The position numbers were made by a program, and so were the translations under genes. The notes beneath the pieces are model-generated. The model worked only from the letters and a program-made list of their open reading frames with translations, ran no database searches and was not told where the DNA came from. Positions 38,885 to 48,697 of a DNA stretch of 51,669 nt are shown here, in pieces (positions within the stretch are counted from its first letter, which is position 1; each line of letters starts with the position of its first letter). The DNA is from Hyphomicrobium sp. (GTDB lineage: Bacteria > Pseudomonadota > Alphaproteobacteria > Rhizobiales > Hyphomicrobiaceae): the NCBI GenBank assembly GCA_002928955.1, contig PERT01000021.1, forward strand, positions 1 to 51,669. Reading direction: 5' to 3'.

Positions 38885-41398
38885 CTACGACTTTCTCACG
38901 AAACTCGCCACCACGCGTTTGGACCCCGCCACGTCGAAATCGATCGATAGCTTGTTGCCATCGACATGGGTCACGGCGCCTTTGCCGAATTTCTGGTGGA
39001 GCACGCGGTCGCCGACCGCGAACGCGCACGCTTCTGTCGAAGAGGCCACAAGTTCGCCTTCGATTGTGAGCGGTGGCCTGGTATGTCGAGCGTCGGGGCG
39101 GCTGGCCTGCTCCCTGGCGCGTTTCCAACCGGGCGTATCGTAGGTGGAGGTGAAGGCTTGCGGGGCTTCCTCGAAGCGGCTCCTCCCGTAGGGGGTGCCC
39201 CCGTTGCCGCCACCGTAGCTTTGTCCGAAGTTCTGATAAGCTCCGCCGAACGGGCTTTTGGCCTCGATGATTTCGAGATGCTCAGCCGGCAGTTCGTCGA
39301 CAAAGCGTGACGGCACGGCCGACTGATACAGCCCGCGCGTGCGCCGGTTCTGCGCAAACGACACCTTGGCGCGCTTCCGGGCCCGTGTGACGCCGACGTA
39401 GGCCAGCCGCCGCTCCTCCTCCAAGCCCTCGACACCCTGCTCGTCGAGCGAGCGCTGGTGCGGGAACAGCCCTTCCTCCCAGCCCGGTAGGAATACGAGG
39501 TCGAATTCGAGGCCTTTGGCTCCGTGCAGCGTCATGATCGAGACCCGGTCGCCGTCGCTGCCCTGATCCGCATCCATGACGAGTGACACATGCTCGAGGA
39601 ACGCCGGCAGGCTCTCGAAGTCGTGCATGAAGCGCACGAGTTCCTTCAAATTCTCGAGCCGGGACTGGGCTTGCGGGCTCTTGTCCGCCTGCCACATGGC
39701 AGTGTAGCCGCTTTCGTCGAGGATCAGCTCGGCCAGCTCGGTGTGGCGTAGATCGGGCATGCGCGACCGCCAGCGCTCGAACGACGCGATCAGATCGCCG
39801 AGCGAGCGGCGGGCTTTTGAGGCGAGTTCCTCTGTCTCGGCCATTTCGCGCGCCGCTTGATACATCGGGATGCCTCGCGCGCGGCCAAGCTCGTGCACGC
39901 GCTTGACGGTGGTGTCGCCGAGGCCACGTTTCGGTACGTTGACGATGCGCTCGAACTTCAGGTCGTTCGACGGATTGGCAGTGATCTCCAGGTAGGCGAT
40001 AGCGTCCTTGATTTCCTGCCGCTCGTAGAAGCGCGGGCCGCCGATGACGCGATAGGGCAGCCCGAGCGTGATGAACCGGTCTTCAAGCACGCGCATCTGG
40101 AACGATGCGCGGACCAGTACGGCGACTTGGTCGAGGTTGCATCCATCCTGGCGCACAGCCTCGATGTCGGCGCCGATGATGCGCGCCTCTTCCTCGTCGT
40201 CCCAGACGCCGGTAAGTGTCACCTTCTCTCCCGCCGCACCGTCCGTAAACAGCGTCTTGCCAAGCCTGCCCTTGTTCCTGGCGATAAGCCCGGAAGCGGC
40301 GCCGAGGATGTGTCCTGTCGATCGATAGTTGCGTTCAAGCCGGATAACGGTGGCACCAGGGAAGTCCTTGTCGAACCGCAAGATGTTGTCGACCTCGGCT
40401 CCGCGCCAGCCGTAAATCGACTGGTCATCATCGCCGACGCAGCAGATGTTGGGCGAGCCCTGGGCCAGAAGCCTGAGCCACAGGTATTGTGCGACGTTGG
40501 TATCCTGATACTCGTCGACGAGGATGTAGCGGAAGCGGCGGTGATAGTCGGCCAGCACGTCGGGGTGCTCGCGGAACAGCCGCAGGCATTCGAGCAGAAG
40601 ATCGCCGAAATCGCAGGCGTTCAGCTCCTTTAGGCGGCCCTGGTAGGCGGCGTAAAGCTTGCCGCCCTTGCCGCCGGCGAACGAGCTCCCTTCGCCAGCC
40701 GGGATCTTGTCCGGCGTGAGGCCGCGGTTTTTCCAGCCGTCGATGAGCATGGCCAGCTGCCGCGCTGGCCAACGGTCTTTGTCGATGTTCTCGGCCTCGA
40801 TCTGCTGCTTCATCAGACGCAACTGATCGTCTGTGTCGAGGATCGTGAACCCCGATTTCAGACCGACAAGCTCATGGTGCCGCCGCAGGATCTTGACGCC
40901 GATCGAATGGAAAGTGCCGAGCCAGGGCATCCCCTCCACGACACCGTCGACCAGGGTACCGATGCGCTGCTTCATTTCACGCGCGGCCTTGTTTGTGAAA
41001 GTAACCGCGAGCACCTGGCTCGGGAAAGCGCGCTTGGAGGCGAGAATATGGGCGATGCGAGTGGTGAGAACGCGCGTCTTGCCGGTGCCCGCACCCGCGA
41101 GTACCAGTACAGGGCCGTCGAGGGCTTCGACCGCCGCCCGCTGCTCTGGGTTGAGGCCCGAAAGGTACGTGGCTTGCGGCGCTGACGGCTTGGCCGAGCC
41201 GAGCGCGCGCGCGGAATTCGAAACTGCGGTCAATTCGGGCTTGGCAGTGGCGGTTGCCGCCGGCGCAGGAGCATGCGGCCGCGACGTTGGGTGCGGCGCG
41301 GCGGCCGGCAGATCAAAGGGCGGACCGTCATCGCCGGCCATGTCATCGTCACTTGCGGCCACCGCAAGTGGCCTGTTCGCAGAAGGAAAGGTGGTCAT
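38885..41398 (-). CDS. uvrD: UvrD/PcrA-type ATP-dependent DNA helicase
   Basis: 837 residues. 3'-5' superfamily 1 helicase in nucleotide-excision and mismatch repair and in removing stalled polymerases. Walker A AGAGTGKT at 101-108, QVLAVTFTNKAAREMKQRI, Walker B VDEYQDTNVAQYLW near 296, DDDQSIYGWRGAE, a VSIMTLHGAKGLEFD motif and VTRARKRAKVSFAQ. The N-terminal 80 residues are a low-complexity Ala/Pro extension. The final 45 residues (RVLHQKFGKGAVTHVDGNKL) form the PcrA-type C-terminal Tudor-like domain that contacts RNA polymerase. The start could be slightly downstream. Confidence 0.93.
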   Translation of the reverse strand: MTTFPSANRPLAVAASDDDMAGDDGPPFDLPAAAPHPTSRPHAPAPAATATAKPELTAVSNSARALGSAKPSAPQATYLSGLNPEQRAAVEALDGPVLVLAGAGTGKTRVLTTRIAHILASKRAFPSQVLAVTFTNKAAREMKQRIGTLVDGVVEGMPWLGTFHSIGVKILRRHHELVGLKSGFTILDTDDQLRLMKQQIEAENIDKDRWPARQLAMLIDGWKNRGLTPDKIPAGEGSSFAGGKGGKLYAAYQGRLKELNACDFGDLLLECLRLFREHPDVLADYHRRFRYILVDEYQDTNVAQYLWLRLLAQGSPNICCVGDDDQSIYGWRGAEVDNILRFDKDFPGATVIRLERNYRSTGHILGAASGLIARNKGRLGKTLFTDGAAGEKVTLTGVWDDEEEARIIGADIEAVRQDGCNLDQVAVLVRASFQMRVLEDRFITLGLPYRVIGGPRFYERQEIKDAIAYLEITANPSNDLKFERIVNVPKRGLGDTTVKRVHELGRARGIPMYQAAREMAETEELASKARRSLGDLIASFERWRSRMPDLRHTELAELILDESGYTAMWQADKSPQAQSRLENLKELVRFMHDFESLPAFLEHVSLVMDADQGSDGDRVSIMTLHGAKGLEFDLVFLPGWEEGLFPHQRSLDEQGVEGLEEERRLAYVGVTRARKRAKVSFAQNRRTRGLYQSAVPSRFVDELPAEHLEIIEAKSPFGGAYQNFGQSYGGGNGGTPYGRSRFEEAPQAFTSTYDTPGWKRAREQASRPDARHTRPPLTIEGELVASSTEACAFAVGDRVLHQKFGKGAVTHVDGNKLSIDFDVAGSKRVVASFVRKS

Positions 41399-41726
41399 TT
41401 GTGGCGATTCTCAAGCATGGTCTCCCACTATACCACCTCGTTGCAGGCGGCAATCAGGCGGCAAGATTCGCCCACACGTCTGTTGGGTACCGCCTGTCGG
41501 GCGCCTACACCCAAAACCACACTGACCGCAGTCGCGTCACGCGATACTCTTGTAAGTTTAGTGAATTCGAAGGGTAAGCTTGCCGGTGGGTGCAATTGTT
41601 GTGCTGTATGGTAAATGAGAAGCGGCCGTGGTCAAAACCACGGCCAGACATGGTCGTGGGTTGGCATGGCGTCGTCGATGCCGGCGCTGCACGGCGCCTC
41701 GGAAGGGATGAGGGCATGCGACGCGA
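41399..41726. other. Intergenic region between uvrD and asmA
   Basis: This 328-bp divergent gap should hold promoters for both genes, but none is clear. The one structure is a 9-bp perfect hairpin GGCCGTGGT/ACCACGGCC with a 4-nt loop at 41624-41645, without a U tract on either strand. No gene is supported. Confidence 0.5.
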
Positions 41727-44700
41727 ATGAACAACGTTCTTCTCTACATTGGTGGCGTTCTGGTGGTGGTTCTGGCCGCGCTGTTCGCTGTTCCACATTT
41801 CGTCGACTGGAACGGTTATCGCGGCGTGTTCGAGGAAGTCGCCTCGCGTGTCATCGGTCGCGAAGTGCGAGTTGGCGGCGCGGTGAATGTCCGGCTGCTG
41901 CCGGCGCCCTACGTCCGCTTTGAGAAAGTGCGCGTGGCCGATAGCACGGGCGGTACTGGCGAGCCGTTCTTCCGTGCCGATTCGTTCACGCTGTGGCTGT
42001 CGGTGCCGCCATTGTTGAAGGGTGTGCTCGAAGCCAATGAGATCGAGTTGAAGCGGCCGCAACTGCGCCTCAACATCGACGAACAGGGTCGTGGCAGCTG
42101 GAACTCGCTGACCATGTCACAGGGCTCGTTGCCATTTGCCCCAGCCGGCGTGACGCTGCAGGCCGTCCGCGTGACTGATGGCGGTATAGTCGTCAGCTCG
42201 GCCTTGGGCGGCGAGGTGCTGCGGCTCGACGGGTTCAACGGCGAGCTCGAGGCGGAAAGTCTCGATGGGCCGTACAAGCTTCGCGGCAACACGATGTGGC
42301 GCGGGGCAGAGCGCGACATCCGCCTCAACACCGCACGCGCCGATTCCGACGGCGGGATCCGCATAAAGGCGATCGTCGCGGCGCCGAGATCAGGCAATTC
42401 TTACGTGCTCGACGGCCGCCTCTCGGATGTCAGAAGTCAGATGCGCTTCGACGGCACCGTGCAGGGCAAGATGCAATTGGACGCCGCGCCCGGACCCGTG
42501 GCGGAGTCGGCCGGGAAGGCCAATGAGCGCCCGTTCATCGAGCTGAAATCGATGGTCGCCGCCAATCTCGAAGCCGCCCGCCTGGCGGAGATCACGATCT
42601 CGGTCGAGAACATGGGTCAGCCGCAGCTGGTGACGGGCGACGCCCGCGTGGCGTGGGGACAATCCAGCGAAACGGAACTGGCGCTGGCGGCGCGCTGGCT
42701 CGACCTCGACCGGCTGGCGCAGGCGACCCGTGGGGTGGCCGACGCCCCTATCGAGACCGCGCAAGCTCTCGTCTCGACCCTGCTCGGTCAGTTGCCAGCA
42801 AGCGGCCTCGTCGATGCGCGTTTCAATGTCGAGCAGTTGAACCTCGGCGGAGATGTGGTCGCTGGTTTGAGCCTGAAGCTCGCGCGTGGCGCAGGGCCGC
42901 TCGAGATCAAGGAACTGCGCGCGGGGCTGCCGGGGGGAGCTCGCGTTGATCTGATGGGCGTACTGACTGATGGCAAGGCTTTGCCCGAGCTCAACGGACC
43001 GCTGTTGCTGCGAGGGTCGAGCGTCAATCGCTTTCTGGCCTGGGCCGGCAAAGGCGCCGCGCTGGGCGATGCTCGCAGCGATGGCCAATTTCTGGTTCGC
43101 GGCCAGCTTAAGCTCAGCGAAACCGCGCTCGAACTGACCGAGGCTGATGCCGAATTGCAGGGTATTCCGCTCAAGGGCGAGATTCGCCATGAGCACAATG
43201 ACCGCCGTCGCATTAGCATGACCCTGGACGGCCAGCGGGTCAACCTTGCTCAGTTGTGGCCAGGCGGACCGGAATGGCTCGCCAGCCTGCTGCCAAGCGG
43301 AGACGGGGTGGTTGCGAGCGGTCAGGCGGCCACTCCAGCGGGATCTCAAAATGGCAGCCAAGCAAGGGCGAGCGCCGAGACCAACCCATCAGGCGCGCAA
43401 CGGCGCACGATGTTCGATCTCGCCAATACCGATCTTTCGCTGCGCATTCGGGTCGCCGACCTTGCTGTCGGCACGCTCAACTATAGTGATGTCGATGGCC
43501 GCATTTCGATTGAGCGCGGCAAGCTGACGATCCCGAGTATGCGCCTGATCACGTCAGATGGGCTTGAGGTCGATATCGAGGGAGAGCTTTCGGATGCGTT
43601 GACCGCGCCGCGAGGCACCTTGCGCGGCCTGGTGGCAACCGACCGTCCCGCTGGCGCTGCAGCCTTGTTCAAGGCATTGAGTGGCGGCGAGCACGTCGAC
43701 GTTGCTGCGGAGCAACTCGCAGCATTGGCACCTTTGCGATTGGCTGGTCGGGTCAGCCTCGGCAATCGTGGTGCAGCCAGCACCGACATTGAGGCCGACG
43801 GCTTGGTGCAGGGAGGGCGCTTCGTTGGCAAGGCCCGACTTGACGGTGGCTGGATGCTGTGGCGGGAAGGCGTAGCCGATCTGGCCGTCACCGCAGACAG
43901 TCCCGATGTCGATCAGTTGTTGCGCTTGGCGCTCGGGGCAAAGGGAGGAGCACAGCGCGGCCGTGCACCGAGGCGCGGCGTCCTGAGTTTCAATGCGAGG
44001 GGTGTTCCCAACAAGGGCATGCTGACAACAGCGACGGTCGAGAGCCCGGGGCTGGTGTTGACCTACGACGGTCCTTTGAAACTGGAAAAAGGTATCCCGG
44101 CGGCCATCGAGGGCGATGTGCGGGTAGCCGCCGACCAGATCGACGAGGCGCTCGCACTCGTTGGCATAAATCTCGGCGCATCGGTGGCCGGCGTACCCGT
44201 CGATGGTGTGCTTCATGTTTCTGCCAACGACAACGTCGTGACGCTGAAGCCGCGCGAGCTGTTGATCGGCGCAAGCAAGGTTTCTGGGTATCTGATCCTC
44301 GCACAGCGCGCCGATCAGCCCTCGACAGTCACCGCTCAGCTCGACGTGGGGGATGTGACCCTAGACCAGCTGTTGTCGCCGCTGCTGGATCGTCGCCTGG
44401 CGCCAGGTGAATTCTCCGCGGCACGCCGCGTGTCCGCGGGTAGCGATGGGTTGCCGTGGCCCGATAGGGCGTTCGATCTGGTTCCGCTCGACCGTCTCGA
44501 AGGACACATTGGTCTTCGCGCGAAACGGTTTATTCTCGATGACGGGATCGCCATTCAGGGCGCGCGATTGAATGTGGCTCTTGCTCCGGGCCGGCTGATC
44601 ATCGAAACGCTGGAAGGTTCGGCGCTCGGCGGTCTGGCAACCGCGAACGCTGCTATTTCAAAGTCACCGGGCGGCTTCGACTTTAAGGGCAGCTTGAAGC

Positions 44701-45869
44701 TTGCCGGATTGAAGCCGTCGGTGTTCGTTGACGTCGGGGGTGAAGCCAGCGGCGGGGGCGAGGCCAAGGGCGGGCTCGTCGAGAAGAAGGGCGGAGCCGA
44801 GGCCGCTTCCACAGGCGCGGTATCCGTGATGCTCGAACTCACCTCGCGCGCATTGAGCCCGCGGTCCGTCGTAGCCGCAATGAAGGGGCAGGGCGAAGTG
44901 GAGATCTCGGGTCTTGAGATTACGGGATTAACCCCGCGGGCGGTGGCTCGGGCAGCCTTGGACGTCGTCGAAGGCAAAATCGAGCCTGGTGACGGCGCGC
45001 TGACCAGGGCCTTGGTCATGGCCATCGAAAAGGGCGCTGCCAAGTTAACCTCAACGAAGCTGCCAGTCGAGGTCCGGGACGGTGCAATGCGCTTGAAGCC
45101 GATCGTTGTCGAAGCTCAAGGCGGGCGTACGACGATTGACACCACGATCGACCTGTCGAGCCTGCGCATTGATAGCGAGTGGCGGGTGGAGCAGGCCTCC
45201 ACGCCTCGGCTCGCCGGTTCGCCATCGCCCGCAGGCCAGCAGACGAGCCAAGTTTCACCGCAGGTTCGGGCCTCTGGCCCATTTAAATCGCCGCTGCCCG
45301 CTGTCTATCTCGTCTACACTGGACCGCTCAAAGACGTGGTCAAACTCGAACCCCGAATCTCTGCAGGGGCACTGGAGCGAGAACTATCGGTTCGCAAGAT
45401 GGAGCACGAAGTCGAGCAGCTCGAGCGGCTGCGAGCGGAGGACGAGCGGCGACGTGCCGAGGAAGCCGCGCGGCTCAGGGCGGTGGAGGAGGAGCGCGCG
45501 CGTGCTGCGCTGGTACCGTCGTTCAAGCCGGCGCCGGGCGATCCGGCTGGTGAGGCGATCCAAGGCGGAGCTCCACCCAAAACCCAGCCTGTTCCAGGGG
45601 CTGGGGTGCCCGTGTCCACTTCGCCGCAGGCACCCTTGCCACAGGGCAGTGCCGCAACAGCGCCCCCGGGCTCCGGGCTTGCCGGCGGATCGTCCGGGGC
45701 GACCAACTCGCCAGACGGCGCCGCGAAGACGATCGAGGTGACACCGCTGCCGCCTGTGCCGGCGGCCGCTGATCGCAGCGGTCTCACGCGCAGCCCGCCA
45801 GCCCCGAGGCCAGCACGACGTCCGTCTAAGGCGGACGATCCTCCCTATCAGAAGCTCTCGCCGTTTTGA
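41727..45869 (+). CDS. Large AsmA-family protein
   Basis: 1380 residues. An N-terminal membrane helix (VLLYIGGVLVVVLAALFAVP) anchors it in the inner membrane with the body in the periplasm. Residues 22-100 carry the AsmA N-terminal pattern (VDWNGYRGVFEEVASRVIGR, EVRVGG) shared with lipid-transfer proteins of the AsmA/TamB clan. Long beta-rich segments of repeated Leu/Gly/Asp strands follow, and residues about 1010-1150 resemble the AsmA C-terminal domain. After about 1220 comes an Arg/Glu coiled coil (MEHEVEQLERLRAEDERRRA) and a Pro-rich tail. It is much longer than E. coli AsmA (617 aa). A role in phospholipid passage to the outer membrane is a family inference. Confidence 0.85.
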   Translation: MNNVLLYIGGVLVVVLAALFAVPHFVDWNGYRGVFEEVASRVIGREVRVGGAVNVRLLPAPYVRFEKVRVADSTGGTGEPFFRADSFTLWLSVPPLLKGVLEANEIELKRPQLRLNIDEQGRGSWNSLTMSQGSLPFAPAGVTLQAVRVTDGGIVVSSALGGEVLRLDGFNGELEAESLDGPYKLRGNTMWRGAERDIRLNTARADSDGGIRIKAIVAAPRSGNSYVLDGRLSDVRSQMRFDGTVQGKMQLDAAPGPVAESAGKANERPFIELKSMVAANLEAARLAEITISVENMGQPQLVTGDARVAWGQSSETELALAARWLDLDRLAQATRGVADAPIETAQALVSTLLGQLPASGLVDARFNVEQLNLGGDVVAGLSLKLARGAGPLEIKELRAGLPGGARVDLMGVLTDGKALPELNGPLLLRGSSVNRFLAWAGKGAALGDARSDGQFLVRGQLKLSETALELTEADAELQGIPLKGEIRHEHNDRRRISMTLDGQRVNLAQLWPGGPEWLASLLPSGDGVVASGQAATPAGSQNGSQARASAETNPSGAQRRTMFDLANTDLSLRIRVADLAVGTLNYSDVDGRISIERGKLTIPSMRLITSDGLEVDIEGELSDALTAPRGTLRGLVATDRPAGAAALFKALSGGEHVDVAAEQLAALAPLRLAGRVSLGNRGAASTDIEADGLVQGGRFVGKARLDGGWMLWREGVADLAVTADSPDVDQLLRLALGAKGGAQRGRAPRRGVLSFNARGVPNKGMLTTATVESPGLVLTYDGPLKLEKGIPAAIEGDVRVAADQIDEALALVGINLGASVAGVPVDGVLHVSANDNVVTLKPRELLIGASKVSGYLILAQRADQPSTVTAQLDVGDVTLDQLLSPLLDRRLAPGEFSAARRVSAGSDGLPWPDRAFDLVPLDRLEGHIGLRAKRFILDDGIAIQGARLNVALAPGRLIIETLEGSALGGLATANAAISKSPGGFDFKGSLKLAGLKPSVFVDVGGEASGGGEAKGGLVEKKGGAEAASTGAVSVMLELTSRALSPRSVVAAMKGQGEVEISGLEITGLTPRAVARAALDVVEGKIEPGDGALTRALVMAIEKGAAKLTSTKLPVEVRDGAMRLKPIVVEAQGGRTTIDTTIDLSSLRIDSEWRVEQASTPRLAGSPSPAGQQTSQVSPQVRASGPFKSPLPAVYLVYTGPLKDVVKLEPRISAGALERELSVRKMEHEVEQLERLRAEDERRRAEEAARLRAVEEERARAALVPSFKPAPGDPAGEAIQGGAPPKTQPVPGAGVPVSTSPQAPLPQGSAATAPPGSGLAGGSSGATNSPDGAAKTIEVTPLPPVPAAADRSGLTRSPPAPRPARRPSKADDPPYQKLSPF

Positions 45870-46151
45870 GCAGAAGCCGGGCGGACCTCCAACCGGTGGA
45901 GCGTGTTCATGGAGGAGTGTTCCCGCAACAGCCTTTGGTGTTACAGGAAATCACTGTTGGACGTTCATTCTCCCTATTAGCTTCGTGCCGACGCCTATCT
46001 GGAGCATGAGGATTTCCTCCTGGCCGCCCTCGCACTTGAGCGCGTTGTGAATGCGCATGAGCGTGCCGCCGCAGCACCATTAAGAAATATCGCGCACCAA
46101 GCGGTTCGATGGGCAATTATTCGGCTGCGCGCGTTGGAATGTCTGGTTTGA
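45870..46151. other. Intergenic DNA downstream of asmA
   Basis: No secure gene. On the minus strand, about 46080-45960, a 38-45 residue frame (MRIHNALKCEGGQEEILMLQ...) has protein-like composition but no ribosome site, no clear boundary and no recognised family. The next 165 bp are the degenerate double-hairpin element. Confidence 0.3.
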
Positions 46152-46316
46152 CTCGCGTTCGGGTTCCGACATTAACGTCTCGTCGCAGCGCCGTCTGGAG
46201 TAAATGTCGGAACCATAAGAAACACAAGCAAGCTCATGATTCTCGTGTATTTTTTCTGATATTTATTTTTCTGGACAGCCGCGTGTGGGGACCAGACGTC
46301 AGTTGCGCAATGCCAG
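46152..46316 (+). repeat. Double-hairpin element, family I, degenerate copy
   Basis: Aligns with 10-178: the unit A homologue occupies 46152-46228 (77 bp) with the inner stem reduced to CCGACATT/AATGTCGG (46166-46173/46203-46210). The spacer 46229-46241 is caagctcatgatt, 13 nt and identical to copy 1 at 10 of 13 positions. The unit B homologue (46242-46316) keeps TGTGGGGACCAGACGTCAGT but has lost pairing on its left arm. Ends are no longer CTAG. It appears to be an old, decaying insertion. Confidence 0.7.
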
Positions 46317-46606
46317 CACCTGTTCCACGTCATTCAGATTAAGAGGATCATTTATGTACTATTTGATTTTCCAAAATTCAAGTAGATGCACCCGTCGATC
46401 AATTCGTCTTGGACTGAAAATCAACGAGTAAGCCTGGTGGCTCAAAATCCTTACAGATTTCCGCTTTAGATCATAGCGACGTTTAGCAGTCGAGGATTGG
46501 GGGGGGTGAAGCAGTCGTGGGCCGGTTCGAAGCATCTGGCCAGTTTGGCGGTATTTCTTCAATCAGCCCGTTTTGGGGTTTATCGATCTCGGCGAAAAGT
46601 GGAAGA

Positions 46607-46655
46607 TTGACACTTGTCAATGAGCCGCTTTCGAAGCTTTGGCATACTTTATTTT
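46607..46655 (+). promoter_or_regulatory. FNR/FixK box and promoter of uspA
   Basis: TTGACACTTGTCAA (46607-46620) is a perfect TTGA-N6-TCAA dyad, the FNR/FixK consensus. A CATACT -10 hexamer (46643-46648) places the transcript start near 46655, about 41.5 bp from the dyad centre, the class II activator spacing. The only downstream gene on this strand is uspA. Bases 46317-46606 are AT-richer than their surroundings and show no gene. Confidence 0.7.
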
Positions 46656-46745
46656 GGCCGCACTGTCGGCAGCCCCGATGCAACGCGCGCGGCGCGCCAT
46701 GTGTTGACGAACATCGTCCGGTATTACCAAGTCGCGGAGGATTAC

Positions 46746-47183
46746 ATGTACAAGCACTTGCTGATCGCTACCGACGGTTCTGAGCTGGCAGCAAAAGCCA
46801 TTCAACAGGGGCTGGCGCTTGCGAAGGCGTTGAACGTACAGGTGACGGGGGTCACAGTCACCGAACCTTGGAGCACGATGGCCACTGGAGAACTCGCTAT
46901 CGCCTTCCCCTATGAACAGTATGAGAAGATTGCGGCTGCGAACGCAGCCAAGGTCCTCAGCGGCTTTGCTGACTCTGCAACTAAAGCGGGTGTTGAATGC
47001 GAGACCGTCCATGTGAAGGATCAGTTCCCAGCCGAAGGGATCATCGAAACGGCCAATTCTCTAGGCTGTGATTTGATCGTGATGGCGTCGCACGGCCGGC
47101 ATGGATTGATGAGGCTTATGCTGGGCAGCCAGGCCAGCAAGGTTGTGGCAAAGAGCACTGTGCCGGTCTTGATCTGCCGTTGA
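46746..47183 (+). CDS. Universal stress protein, UspA family
   Basis: 145 residues from ATG 46746, after GGAGG with 5-bp spacing; the open frame extends 44 codons upstream but that part lies in the leader. One Usp domain: MYKHLLIATDGSELAAKAIQ with the ATP-site Asp, and the late GRHGLMRLMLGSQASKV-type nucleotide loop followed by VPVLICR. Single-domain Usp proteins support survival under energy or oxygen limitation. The FNR/FixK box upstream fits induction at low oxygen, like usp genes in other bacteria. The FixK-like regulator gene lies 0.6 kb downstream on the opposite strand. Confidence 0.88.
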   Translation: MYKHLLIATDGSELAAKAIQQGLALAKALNVQVTGVTVTEPWSTMATGELAIAFPYEQYEKIAAANAAKVLSGFADSATKAGVECETVHVKDQFPAEGIIETANSLGCDLIVMASHGRHGLMRLMLGSQASKVVAKSTVPVLICR

Positions 47184-47273
47184 CGAATGAACCTAACGCG
47201 TATTGTGCAAGGAGCTTGCCCGGAAACGGCGCGATAACGAATCTCTCAGCACGGAGTGGACTGCTTTGTAGCT

Positions 47274-47807
47274 TCAGTCCCATCCAGTATGGAACGCCAC
47301 GGGAATAGTATACTCGAACGTCTGTATATCATTTCGGCTATTGCGCAGCAGAACATGAGAACTCGCAACCTGTTGGTCTGGTGTTTCCGCACTGACGATC
47401 AAGAGAACCGCACCGGCATAAATGTGGTGGAGAAGGTTCTTGCACGAGCCGTTTAGAGGCAGACCTGTTTCTCGGACATCGGTTCTGGTCAATGCCGCCG
47501 TGCCGCGGGCCGGGCAAACCCCAGCGAAGAGCGCAAGAACGCGGCCGGAAGTGGCGAGGATGGGTCCAAGCTCGCCATTCGAGCTGTAGGGTTCTACACA
47601 ATGAACCAACCTCGTGAGTTGTTCGGAAAGCTCACAAGGCTCCAATCGAGGCGACCCGAAGTTCATCAGTGATTCGGCGAGACCGGCACAGCACTGCCGG
47701 TCGATTCCGAATCCGCAGGATTGAAGTTCGATCACTGCCGCCCATAGGGGACCTGGCTCGTAGAACACGGCCATCGAGAGGCGGTGACGGATTGCCTCCT
47801 TGATCAT
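47274..47807 (-). CDS. Hypothetical protein downstream of the FixK-like regulator
   Basis: 177 residues beginning MIKEAIRHRLSMAVFYEPGP. The first 60 residues (LWAAVIELQSCGFGIDRQCC, AGLAESL) resemble an alpha/beta half-domain such as the repeats of general-stress flavoprotein-like proteins, but no family can be named. Seven cysteines are spread along the chain. It begins 14 bp after the stop of the FixK-like gene on the same strand, so cotranscription is likely. The C-terminal half is less convincing as protein, so the gene may be decayed there. Confidence 0.5.
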   Translation of the reverse strand: MIKEAIRHRLSMAVFYEPGPLWAAVIELQSCGFGIDRQCCAGLAESLMNFGSPRLEPCELSEQLTRLVHCVEPYSSNGELGPILATSGRVLALFAGVCPARGTAALTRTDVRETGLPLNGSCKNLLHHIYAGAVLLIVSAETPDQQVASSHVLLRNSRNDIQTFEYTIPVAFHTGWD

Positions 47808-47821
47808 GACGCGTCGCGCCC

Positions 47822-48541
47822 TTAATCGTTACGGCTGATATTGCCCGCCGCAAGTCTTTCCAAGCCGCTACGATCGACAATCCTGATGGCGGTGCATTGC
47901 GCGATGTCAATCAGCCCGGTGATGCGGAACTTTGTGAAGGTCCTGCTGACGGTCTCGATCGTCAATCCGAGGAAATCAGCAATGTCGGTCCGCGTCATTC
48001 CAAGGTCGATATTGCTCGAGTCCAGTCCTCGGCGTTCGTTGCGTTGTGCGAGCGCCGAAAGAAAGGCGGCCACCCGCTCGGCGGCGCTGCGATGGCAAAC
48101 GCTCAGCAGTAGTTCCCGAGCGTTCCGCAGTTCCTCAGCCAGAGCCTCATAGAGCGTTGCCGTCAACTCGGCATCGTTGCGCATAGCTTCGCAAAGTACC
48201 GCAAAAGGCAGGCAGCGCAATCGGGTCGGCCGGATCGCCTGGGCGCTCGTGTTATGGTCGCTTCCCGTGCCAAGCCCGACGATATCACCTGGAAATGCAA
48301 AGCCCATCACCTGACGGCGTCCATCGGGCATCATGCGATAGGTGCAGATCAGCCCAGCCTCGACCCGATAGACATGTCGGAGCATGTCGCCTTCACAGAA
48401 CACATGATCCTTCGTTTGGATCCGGCGCGACGGTGTGCCGCTGAACAGTGCGGAAAGGCGATCCTGTCCATTGGGTCCTGGTTCTGATTGGCGGTAGGAG
48501 GGGTTGAATGAGCTGCTCTCGGAATAACCACTTATCAGCAT
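47822..48541 (-). CDS. Crp/Fnr-family regulator, FixK-like
   Basis: 239 residues from ATG 48541 (14 more codons are open to 48583). The N-terminal cyclic-nucleotide-type barrel has HVFCEGDMLRHVYRVEAGLI, RQVMGFAFPGDIVGLG; the C-terminal winged helix has MTRTDIADFLGLTIETVSRT, whose E-x-x-S-R recognition helix reads TTGA-N6-TCAA sites. The N-terminal Cys cluster of FNR is absent, so it should not sense oxygen through an iron-sulfur cluster, as in FixK. A matching site lies before uspA. It is divergent from the OmpR-type regulator gene. Confidence 0.85.
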   Translation of the reverse strand: MLISGYSESSSFNPSYRQSEPGPNGQDRLSALFSGTPSRRIQTKDHVFCEGDMLRHVYRVEAGLICTYRMMPDGRRQVMGFAFPGDIVGLGTGSDHNTSAQAIRPTRLRCLPFAVLCEAMRNDAELTATLYEALAEELRNARELLLSVCHRSAAERVAAFLSALAQRNERRGLDSSNIDLGMTRTDIADFLGLTIETVSRTFTKFRITGLIDIAQCTAIRIVDRSGLERLAAGNISRND

Positions 48542-48697
48542 GAAACCTCTCCTGGCCTTGTCGTCGGTCAACTTCGATGGCAAGTGAAGCCGGCTCAGGA
48601 CGCAGACGTATGGCGCGATTGTGAGGATTTGTGCCAGTGTGTGTCAGAACCGATGCGCGGTCTGACGGGCGCGTCCAAGGCTACCGAGGTTGTGAGT

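Noticed and set aside
41624-41645. Hairpin as a terminator for uvrD or asmA
   Set aside because: It lies in the divergent promoter region and has no U tract on either strand.
45960-46080. Small peptide MRIHNALKCEGGQEEILMLQ... downstream of asmA
   Set aside because: Protein-like composition but no ribosome site, start context or known family; mentioned only under the intergenic region.
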